From IMG/VR virus record IMGVR_UViG_3300037070_002372, positions 1 through 23,109 of that record: DNA of 23,109 bases, one strand, 5' to 3'. The DNA comes from a virus. Each line of letters begins with the position of its first letter. Position 1 is the first letter of the stretch. This document shows positions 11,828 through 18,621 of this stretch, one piece after another. A model generated the notes under the pieces. That model saw only the letters and a list, made by a program, of their open reading frames with translations. It did not search any database and had not been told where the DNA came from. The position numbers were made by a program, and so were the translations under genes.

Positions 11828-13794
11828 CACCCACCCGCCTTCGTCAACATCTGGTCATACCGGTCGGGGTCAACGACCACGATCGGGCCGCCGCCCTCCC
11901 GATACGCGATCACCCGCCTTGTCTCCCTAGAGTCATTCGCCCAAACCTGCCAGTCGTCAACCTTCTCGCGCCAGTCGAGATGGTTGATCGTCACCTGCCG
12001 GTGCGCCTGACGGAGGACGTTCAGGTCGGGCAGCCGACCGTACGACTCCGACTTCGGGTCGTTGGCGCGAATCAGGGCCCGGTCGACGGCCACCTCCGTC
12101 GGGATGTCGACGAGCGCGACCTCGACGCGGTATCCGGCGTCGCGGGCCTCGTTCAGCTTCCGCATGAACTTGTCGGGCCCGTTGTTGCCGGTGCCGTCGA
12201 CGACGATGTTGGAGTTCATCTTGATCGCCTGCTTCTGGAGGGACTTCGCGACCTCCGACGACTCCTCGTGCACGATCCCTGCCGCCTGCTCGATGTGCCC
12301 GGCCGCGACGGCCTCCTTGAACTCGGGGGTCTTGTACTTGAACTCGTCGGCGTCGACGACGACGGAGTGATCGGGGACCGCGATCGTCTCCTTCCGCACC
12401 GTCCCCTTGCCAGAACCGCCGCCCCCCGCCATGAACAACGCCGTCGGCTGCCCGTCGACGGGAGCGCCCTCGTCGAGGTGATGCGCGATCCAGGGAACGT
12501 GGACGTCGGTGACGCGCTCCATCTCCCACTCGCCGCCGACGTACTCGCCGTTCTCCATCTTCCCGCCCGGCTTCCACTTCTGCTGCGTGTCCGGGTGGCC
12601 GTCGAGGATCTCCTCGACCGTGCGCTCGCCCTTCTTCTCCCCATCATCCTTGCCGGGCCCGCCGCCCTTGTGCGACGCGAACCGTCCACCCTCGTCGGGG
12701 TCGCGCTGCCGGTTGCGTCCCTTCGCGGGGTTCCGCGGGTGCTTCGACTCGTCGAAGGCGGCCGTCAGGAAGTCGAGCGTCAGCGGCTCAAAGACGAACC
12801 CTGCCGCGACCAGGCTCGCGTTCAGGCCCATGATCCGCCGCACCTCGGCCTCGCGCTTCGCCTTGCTCGTCAGGCCCTTCGTGCCCTGCCTGGTGCCGTA
12901 GGCGAACTGGTCGAAGCCCTCCTCGCCCGGCACGAAGTTCGCAGGCGGCCGCACACCGCCGCGCCAGTGCACGAGGACAGCCTCGGGATTGACCCCCGGC
13001 TTCCACTTGATCCCCCACGGGTTGTCCTTCAGGCCCACGGCCGACCGGCCACCCACGTCGCCGTAGCCTCCCCGCAGCGGCTTCTTGACGAAGTCGGCGT
13101 AGCCCTCGTCGACGGCCCAGGCGTTCGGCACCCGCTCCATCGACAGCGTCACGCGGCCCTTCGTGTCGAGCCCCTCGATCATCGTCTCGCCCGAGTCGCG
13201 CGCCTGCGCGTGCCGCTCCTTCGCGAGCCCCAGGATCTCGTCCCGCGTCCCCTCCTTCATCGCGTACAAGTTCGGCCGCCCCGGGGACGCGCTGTGGTCG
13301 ACGGACATCAGCTTGAAGCGGCCGTCCTCACGCCGGATCACGTCGAGCCCCACGGGCCCCTCGCCCCCCTCCGGGATCGCGTCGATCTGGTCGTCGAGCG
13401 TCGCCGGGCCCTGCGGCCCCAGGTTGTCGGTCGCTTCCTTCTGGAGCGTCCCCGGCATCTCGCGGTAGGTGTCCCAGTGCGCCTCGCTCGACTCCCAGCG
13501 CGCACCCATCGGGTTCCCGTTCGCGTCCGCCGGTGCGTCCGTCGGCACCCGGTACACCGTGCCGTCCTTCGCGAGGAAGTCGGACGAGCCCAGGGTGCCC
13601 TTCACGATCCAGCGGCCACCGCCCTTGCTGCCCGCGGGTGCACGCGGGTGGAGCGTCTCGGCGTAGGCGGCCGTCAGGCCGTCGGACTCCTCGATCGTGC
13701 GGGCCATCGGATGCATCGCCGCATGATCGCGCAGAGCCCGGACGAGTTCCTCGCCCTCCTCGACCGTCCGGGCGCAGTACTGGACAGGGATCAC
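11827..13794 (-). CDS. Zeta-toxin-like kinase protein with two peptide modules
   Basis: A 655-residue protein. Residues 450-620 match the zeta-toxin/P-loop kinase family: Walker A GGGGSGKGT (457-465), VVVDADEFK (478-486), HEESSEVAKSL (509-519) and NIVVDGTGNNG (529-539). Zeta enzymes phosphorylate UDP-N-acetylglucosamine and block cell-wall synthesis, though related kinases act on other substrates. Residues 66-330 are a separate domain that I do not recognise. Module copies lie at 44-65 (after LTAA) and 347-374 (after FLTAA), i.e. before each domain. The second copy has an eight-residue insertion. The GTG at 13794 overlaps the upstream stop (GTGA); the longer frame to 13911 only shadows the upstream gene. 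No epsilon-type antitoxin is recognisable. Confidence 0.8.
   Translation of the reverse strand: MIPVQYCARTVEEGEELVRALRDHAAMHPMARTIEESDGLTAAYAETLHPRAPAGSKGGGRWIVKGTLGSSDFLAKDGTVYRVPTDAPADANGNPMGARWESSEAHWDTYREMPGTLQKEATDNLGPQGPATLDDQIDAIPEGGEGPVGLDVIRREDGRFKLMSVDHSASPGRPNLYAMKEGTRDEILGLAKERHAQARDSGETMIEGLDTKGRVTLSMERVPNAWAVDEGYADFVKKPLRGGYGDVGGRSAVGLKDNPWGIKWKPGVNPEAVLVHWRGGVRPPANFVPGEEGFDQFAYGTRQGTKGLTSKAKREAEVRRIMGLNASLVAAGFVFEPLTLDFLTAAFDESKHPRNPAKGRNRQRDPDEGGRFASHKGGGPGKDDGEKKGERTVEEILDGHPDTQQKWKPGGKMENGEYVGGEWEMERVTDVHVPWIAHHLDEGAPVDGQPTALFMAGGGGSGKGTVRKETIAVPDHSVVVDADEFKYKTPEFKEAVAAGHIEQAAGIVHEESSEVAKSLQKQAIKMNSNIVVDGTGNNGPDKFMRKLNEARDAGYRVEVALVDIPTEVAVDRALIRANDPKSESYGRLPDLNVLRQAHRQVTINHLDWREKVDDWQVWANDSRETRRVIAYREGGGPIVVVDPDRYDQMLTKAGG
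12667..12756 (-). repeat. Peptide module copy 8 (before the zeta-like domain)
   Basis: Encodes FDESKHPRNPAKG, a short insertion (RNRQRDPDE), then GGRFASHK. It is preceded by DFLTAA. Bases 12736-12759 are identical to 15598-15621 in copy 5. Confidence 0.85.
13600..13665 (-). repeat. Peptide module copy 7 (N-terminus of zeta-like protein)
   Basis: Encodes YAETLHPRAPAGSKGGGRWI, preceded by GLTAA at residues 39-43. It is more diverged than the WDPAKHP copies but keeps HPR, the PAGS turn, the GG and the aromatic residue. Confidence 0.8.
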
Positions 13795-14972
13795 GCCTTC
13801 GCCGCCTTGATCCGGTCGCCCAGGTCGTTGACCCAGGCGGGCCACTCGTCCCGGTTGTAGGACGGATCCGTCGTCGCGGCCAGCACCTCGGAGTGCACCT
13901 CGCCCTGCCACGGGAACAGCGTCGCGTCGGCCGACTTCATGTCCTGCTCGTACACCTCTTTCGCGTCAGCGGCGTAGCGGGAGAGCCCGAGCCTCTGCCG
14001 GTAGTCGGAAGGGACGGACGCCGTGAACTCGTCCCGCCACTTCTGCGGCATGTTCGCCCAGGCTGCGTGTCCCGTCTCGTGACGGATCAGGGCGTCGATC
14101 CTCTCGCCAGCGGAACCACCCCCGGGCGTCAGCGGGCCAACCGTGGTGCCGTAGTCGTACGGCTTCCCGTCAGGACGCTTCAGGGCGTTCTTCTCGATCA
14201 AGTCGAAACCGACCCGCACCCGCTCGCCGTTCATAAAGACGACGCCCGTGCCAGGGTCATAGAAGCCGCTCGTCAGGATGTCCTTGTTGAACGACTGCAT
14301 CCCCTTGTCGTTGAGGAGGATCACAGGTGTCCTGTCGACGCCCCAGGTGCTCGTGAACTGCGCGTAGCTCGTCGAGGTCGCGTTGCGGTCGTCACCGGCC
14401 GCGAACGCCGCCCGCACATCCTTGTCGGCCATGATCCCGCCCCGCAGCCGCTTCCCCCAGTTCTTCGCTACCTCGGCCTCCAGCTCCGGCCTCGACAGCT
14501 TCGCCCGCATCGCCGCGAGCGCCTCGTCGGCCGTCGCGTACGACGTCGGATCCCAGCCCTCGTCCTTCAGCCTCGGCCCGTCGATGATGTAGCGGCCCGA
14601 GGGGAGCCGGTTGAAGGAGCCGCCGCCGTTCTCCAGGTAGACCGCCTCCCCGGCGTACTCGCCCTCCGGGATCGGCAGGGCCCGCACCTTCTCGGCCGTC
14701 GCGTCGATCCCCGCGAGCTGGCGCATGAGCACCGACGCCGCGACCCTCCGCCCCGCCTCGACCGCCGTCGTCGGCGGCGCTGCCCGCTGCGCCGGGGTGC
14801 CGGTCGAGCCGTGCTTCGGCGCGAACCGTCCGCCGATGCTCGTGCCCTCCGCCTCGCGCGGGTGGAGCGACTCGTCCCAGACCGCGGCCGTCAGCGCCAG
14901 CCAGGCACGCAGCTCCGCGAGGAAGTCGGGCTCGACCTCGACGTCGTCAGGTGAAACGAGCGTGTCAGCCAT
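13791..14972 (-). CDS. Putative metallopeptidase (HETGH) with peptide module
   Basis: A 393-residue protein. Residues 297-303 (RHETGHA) give an HExxH zinc-peptidase signature; E362 in GEVHSEVLAA about 60 residues later is a plausible third ligand. Residues 1-30 form an acidic leader, followed by the peptide module at 31-53 (after LALTAA), a small domain at about 95-150 and a middle region (residues 195-260) with FYDPGTGVVFMN. Lying between the MuF protein and the zeta-like protein, and carrying the same module, it probably belongs to the same packaged set. The ATG lies inside the end of the upstream gene (8-base overlap) with AGGGAGG seven bases upstream. It could act on host peptidoglycan-linked or cytoplasmic proteins, or in head maturation. 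Confidence 0.75.
   Translation of the reverse strand: MADTLVSPDDVEVEPDFLAELRAWLALTAAVWDESLHPREAEGTSIGGRFAPKHGSTGTPAQRAAPPTTAVEAGRRVAASVLMRQLAGIDATAEKVRALPIPEGEYAGEAVYLENGGGSFNRLPSGRYIIDGPRLKDEGWDPTSYATADEALAAMRAKLSRPELEAEVAKNWGKRLRGGIMADKDVRAAFAAGDDRNATSTSYAQFTSTWGVDRTPVILLNDKGMQSFNKDILTSGFYDPGTGVVFMNGERVRVGFDLIEKNALKRPDGKPYDYGTTVGPLTPGGGSAGERIDALIRHETGHAAWANMPQKWRDEFTASVPSDYRQRLGLSRYAADAKEVYEQDMKSADATLFPWQGEVHSEVLAATTDPSYNRDEWPAWVNDLGDRIKAAKA
14814..14882 (-). repeat. Peptide module copy 6 (in the metallopeptidase)
   Basis: Encodes VWDESLHPREAEGTSIGGRF followed by APK, preceded by LALTAA. It separates the acidic leader from the rest of the metallopeptidase. Confidence 0.85.
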
Positions 14973-17900
14973 TGATCGGCCTCCCTACGTCAACGATGTC
15001 ATCCGGGCCCGGCGGCACGACGGGCGCGTTGTCGGAGAACGCACCGTAGATCTCGCGCTCCGCCGCCCGCCGGTACACGTAGTGCTCGTCGAGCGGCACC
15101 CCCACGTAGGCGGTGCCCTTGTTCCCCCACGTCGGATCGTAGACCTTGCCCTCGGGCGTCACCATCCAGGCGTGGTGGATCGGCTCCCCGATCACCTGCA
15201 TCCACATGTCACCCACCTCGGGGTAAGCGTAGCCCTCCGTGTACGACCAGTCCGGATGCTCGCCCTCCCAGGCGATGTGGGTCGCGTTCCCGAAGCACTC
15301 GCCCATCGCCGTCCACTTCTCGTCCGGTTCGATCGGCTCAAAGCCGTTGTCGAAGGCGCGGCCGTGCTCCAGCACGATCGCCTGCACCGACGGGTCGTAG
15401 TAGTCCGACATCACCGACTGCACCCGGATCCCGCCCACGAGCGCCACGTTCGCCTTCTTCAGCCCCTGCATCAGGAGGTCGGCGCGCTCCGCCTTCGCGG
15501 CGTGCATCCCCTCGATCAGTTTCGTCACGTCGGCGGCAACGTTGACGTCGAACTTGCGCGCGAACTGGCCGCCCCTCTCCGAGCCCACCGGGTGCCTCGG
15601 GTGCTTCGACTCGTCGAAGGCCGCGGTCAGCCACTCCAGCTCCGGCTCGACCCACGGATCCGCCCCCGCCGCGAGGCGCTCCTGCCGCGCCAGCGCGAAC
15701 AGATCCTTGCTCAGGAGCTGCACTTGCTCGGGCGTCAACCGATACACCTGCTCGCCCGAACGGACACGAGGGACACCGAGCCGGTCGTACAGCGCCACCG
15801 AGTGCGCCGTACCCTCAAACGTCATGCCGCGTCCCCCGGCCGCCGCGACCTTGATCGCGCCCTTGAACAAGGGCAGACCCGCGCCCTTGATCGCACCAGC
15901 ATGACCGCCCCACATCCACGGGTTCCCGGTCGTCTCGTGATTCTCCAGAAGCGTGTAACCGAGGACACCCACGATCTGCCCGTGCTGCCGCGCGATCAGG
16001 ACGTTCGACTCGTTGAACGCCTCCAGCGCCATCGAGTACTTCCCGTCCCGCGCATCGAGAGCCTCCTGCCAATCCGGATCGTCACGCATCTCCTGACGCG
16101 CACCCTTCCCCAGGGCCCGCCACTCCGGCGTCCCATAGAGGATGTTCTCCATCTGGTAGGTGCTCGCCCACTGGCCGCCCTCGGGCCTGCCGCCCGGCTC
16201 GTGCGGGTGCTTCGCCGGATCCCAGACCGCCGCGACGAGCCCCAGCCGGTCACGGTGGAACTCCTCCTCGCGATGAATGTCCCGCGCATGGTTCAACTGG
16301 ACGTCCCGCCAGCCGCTCCTGTCCTGCATACCGATCCCCGACGGCATCTCCAGACCCTCGGATTCCAGGCCCAGCTCCATCGCGACGGCCTCGTGATGAG
16401 GGAGCCCCTCCGAGTCAGGGAACCAGAACGCGATCTCGTCGCCTCCGGGAGAGAGCAAAGCCTTCCAGAGGACACCGTCCTCGCCCCAGCCCGTGTCCCA
16501 GTTCGTCTCGTCAGCCGTGAAATAGACACCGCGACCACGCACGTTCTCGGGCTGGAGCCAGCCAGTCGGCCAGTCCATCCTGTCCGTGACACGCACGAGC
16601 TTCGGAGCCCACTCGCCGCCGCGATCATCTCCCGCAGGCCGGTGCGGGTGCTTCGCCGGATCCCACACCGCCGCCGACAACGCGAGCAGATCATCCTGGG
16701 AATGTCGCAAGTCGGGGTGAGCGCCCTCCCCGTAGACGAGCGTGCACCGGCAGTTCTGCGTCAAAGCATCAGGCGCACTCGGATCCCCCGGGTACATCAT
16801 CGCGACGCCGTCGACGTCGAACGGCTGGTCGAGCGGAACCGTCTGCCGGTTCGCCTCGACATGCGTCGGCCTCACCTTCTCGTCCCCGGCCGTCAGCCAC
16901 GTTTTGAACGTCGGAGCCACCGCCCCCAGCCGCGAGGCGTTCGCGAACGACGTCCCGTTCGCGATCGCGATCAGATCCGTCCGCGCCAGCCGCGTCGCCT
17001 GCCACGGAGCCCAGTCCGTGAGCTGCGCGTTCAGCGCGTCAGCCGTCTGCGGCACCGACCAGCCCTCCGCCAGCGCGTCCTCCAGGATCGGCCGCACCGT
17101 GTCCTGGAGCGCCACCTCGGTGTTCTGGAGCTGCACCTCAAGCGTCCGCGCGAGCAGCTCCCAGTAGGTCGCCGGTTCGCCCTCAGCCGCCAGGGCCGCC
17201 AGCACCGCGAGCTGCATCTCTCGCCGCACCTTCTCGACATCAGCGGTCAGGTCGACGATCACCTTCCCGATCACGATCGTCGACGGGTCGACGTTCCCCG
17301 CCGACCCCGCCGGAAGGTCAGCCGCCACGATCACGTCCTGGGAGCGCCTGTAGGCCGCCACGATCGCCTTCCGGGCCCGGTGGAGCACCAGCTCCCACTG
17401 CCGCTGCAACCGCTCGTAGTAGACCGTCGCGTCCTCCTGCGCCCGCTCCCAGCGCCCCTGGAACCCATCCGGGCCCGCGGCGGCCGCCATCGCTGCGGGA
17501 TGCCGCGCGAGCTGCTCCGCGACACGGAGCTGCCGCTGGATCGACGGCTTCGACAGCTCCTCCCGCAGGCGCGCCTTCGCCTTGTTGTCAAGCACCGCGT
17601 CGTCGTCGAACCACTGCAACTCGGCCGACGCCCCCGGGCCCGAGCCTGCACCCATGATGTCCATCCGGTTCGTGAAGTCCCGGATCCCACCGCCGTCGTC
17701 CCAGCCCATCGCCTGCGCGACGTGCATGTGGTGAGGGCCACCCATGTAGTCGGGCGTCCAGATCTTCAGCTCGTCCGTGGGCCCGTAGTACGACGCCTTC
17801 CACCAGACGCCCCCACGATCAGTGACAGCCGCCCGCTCCGGGAAGACCCGGAACCCCTGCCCGCCCTCGGCCACGTAGGAGCCCGTCGTCTGCGGCTCAA

Positions 17901-18621
17901 ACGAGTCGTAGACGAGGTCGTCGGGATCCTTGCTCCACGTCCCCGCGAACTTCTTGCCGCCGAAGCCGACGATGTCGGGCTCCCACAGCTCCTCCTCGGG
18001 GGCGGGTGCGAGCACCGTCTTCGGGGCCCACTCACCGCCCTGCTCGGAACCGGCCGGGCGATGCGGGTGCTTCGCGGGATCCCACACGGCGGCCGACACG
18101 AGACTGTCGTCGGGGAGCCAGAACTCCTCCTCGTCGTGGCCCACCCAGCGACGCACCGGCAGCGCCGGAAGCGCCACCTGCACCTGCTCAATCGGCACCG
18201 TCCGCTCAAAGACCCTCGACTCGTCCCCACGCGCGAAGAACTTCGCCGTGCTCCGGTGCGGCGTCCAGGCCCGCAGCGTCTCAAACTCCGGGCCCGCCCC
18301 GCCCCGGTACAGCGTCACGACACCCTCGGGGTACTTCGCCCGCAGCCACTCCTGCGACATCTCGTAGGCCGCCCGCTTCGCCCGCTCGATCGTCGACAGC
18401 GACGGCGCATTGTTGAGGTCGAGCTGCTCCGCGATCGCGAACCGCGGGTCGTCGTCGTCCCACAGAAGCTTCGCCATCTCGGGCCCGCCCTCCCCCACCA
18501 GTCGGGCCAGAAGCTTGTCGCCCGCCTGCGTGCGCCCCTCCTTCGGAGCCCACTGGCCGCCCTGCCTGGAGCCCGCCGGACGATGAGGATGCTTCGCCGG
18601 ATCCCAGACCAGCGCCGACAC
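14965..18621 (-). CDS. MuF-like head protein fused to several enzyme domains
   Basis: A 1218-residue protein starting directly after the portal stop. Domains in order: peptide module (5-27); ADP-ribosyltransferase-like domain (30-172) with LYRGG (R106), STA (124-126) and EEE (164-166), the R-S-E triad; module (179-201); unknown domain X (205-325); MuF minor head domain (about 330-640) ending with RTDLIAIANGTSFANASR, RPTHVEANRQ and NCRCTLVY; module (652-674); second copy of X (675-775); module (799-819); GNAT acetyltransferase-like domain (870-965) with IVGVLGYTLL and ALYDRLGV; module (1002-1023); Cys-His-Asp domain (1025-1218) with ECFGNA (C1109), HHAW (H1149/H1150) and YDPTW (D1162), like transglutaminase/papain-fold enzymes. 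MuF proteins sit on the portal inside the head, and MuF-toxin fusions are known. Having enzyme domains on both sides of MuF is unusual. Confidence 0.82.
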   Translation of the reverse strand: MSALVWDPAKHPHRPAGSRQGGQWAPKEGRTQAGDKLLARLVGEGGPEMAKLLWDDDDPRFAIAEQLDLNNAPSLSTIERAKRAAYEMSQEWLRAKYPEGVVTLYRGGAGPEFETLRAWTPHRSTAKFFARGDESRVFERTVPIEQVQVALPALPVRRWVGHDEEEFWLPDDSLVSAAVWDPAKHPHRPAGSEQGGEWAPKTVLAPAPEEELWEPDIVGFGGKKFAGTWSKDPDDLVYDSFEPQTTGSYVAEGGQGFRVFPERAAVTDRGGVWWKASYYGPTDELKIWTPDYMGGPHHMHVAQAMGWDDGGGIRDFTNRMDIMGAGSGPGASAELQWFDDDAVLDNKAKARLREELSKPSIQRQLRVAEQLARHPAAMAAAAGPDGFQGRWERAQEDATVYYERLQRQWELVLHRARKAIVAAYRRSQDVIVAADLPAGSAGNVDPSTIVIGKVIVDLTADVEKVRREMQLAVLAALAAEGEPATYWELLARTLEVQLQNTEVALQDTVRPILEDALAEGWSVPQTADALNAQLTDWAPWQATRLARTDLIAIANGTSFANASRLGAVAPTFKTWLTAGDEKVRPTHVEANRQTVPLDQPFDVDGVAMMYPGDPSAPDALTQNCRCTLVYGEGAHPDLRHSQDDLLALSAAVWDPAKHPHRPAGDDRGGEWAPKLVRVTDRMDWPTGWLQPENVRGRGVYFTADETNWDTGWGEDGVLWKALLSPGGDEIAFWFPDSEGLPHHEAVAMELGLESEGLEMPSGIGMQDRSGWRDVQLNHARDIHREEEFHRDRLGLVAAVWDPAKHPHEPGGRPEGGQWASTYQMENILYGTPEWRALGKGARQEMRDDPDWQEALDARDGKYSMALEAFNESNVLIARQHGQIVGVLGYTLLENHETTGNPWMWGGHAGAIKGAGLPLFKGAIKVAAAGGRGMTFEGTAHSVALYDRLGVPRVRSGEQVYRLTPEQVQLLSKDLFALARQERLAAGADPWVEPELEWLTAAFDESKHPRHPVGSERGGQFARKFDVNVAADVTKLIEGMHAAKAERADLLMQGLKKANVALVGGIRVQSVMSDYYDPSVQAIVLEHGRAFDNGFEPIEPDEKWTAMGECFGNATHIAWEGEHPDWSYTEGYAYPEVGDMWMQVIGEPIHHAWMVTPEGKVYDPTWGNKGTAYVGVPLDEHYVYRRAAEREIYGAFSDNAPVVPPGPDDIVDVGRPING
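15553..15618 (-). repeat. Peptide module copy 5 (MuF protein)
   Basis: Encodes FDESKHPRHPVGSERGGQFA followed by RK, preceded by EWLTAA. It separates the GNAT-like domain from the Cys-His-Asp domain and is closest in sequence to copy 8. Confidence 0.9.
15598..15621. repeat. 24-bp DNA block identical to 12736-12759
   Basis: The block begins CGGGTGCTTCGACTCG on the plus strand and is identical over 24 bases to one in the zeta-like gene 2.9 kb away, including third codon positions. It lies in the variant FDESKHPR module. This points to recent exchange or gene conversion between modules. Confidence 0.8.
16165..16227 (-). repeat. Peptide module copy 4 (MuF protein)
   Basis: Encodes VWDPAKHPHEPGGRPEGGQW, preceded by LGLVAA. 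It separates the second X domain from the GNAT-like domain. It shares the DNA core GTGCTTCGCCGGATCCCA (plus strand) with copy 3. Confidence 0.9.
16600..16668 (-). repeat. Peptide module copy 3 (MuF protein)
   Basis: Encodes VWDPAKHPHRPAGDDRGGEW followed by APK, preceded by LALSAA. It lies immediately after the MuF domain. Confidence 0.9.
18019..18087 (-). repeat. Peptide module copy 2 (MuF protein)
   Basis: Encodes VWDPAKHPHRPAGSEQGGEW followed by APK, preceded by SLVSAA. It lies between the ADP-ribosyltransferase-like domain and domain X. Confidence 0.9.
18541..18609 (-). repeat. Peptide module copy 1 (N-terminus of MuF protein)
   Basis: Encodes VWDPAKHPHRPAGSRQGGQW followed by APK. It forms the N-terminus of the protein after MSAL, so this copy has no complete upstream LxAA string. 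It precedes the ADP-ribosyltransferase-like domain. Confidence 0.9.

Noticed and set aside
10166-13860. Two further plus-strand frames of over 600 codons opposite the protease and zeta-like genes
   Set aside because: Same reason: shadow frames of real minus-strand genes with no recognisable protein features.
10592-18609. The peptide repeats as a CRISPR array or DNA-level tandem repeat
   Set aside because: Spacing is irregular (hundreds to thousands of bases) and conservation is mainly at protein level and in frame, with only short DNA identities.
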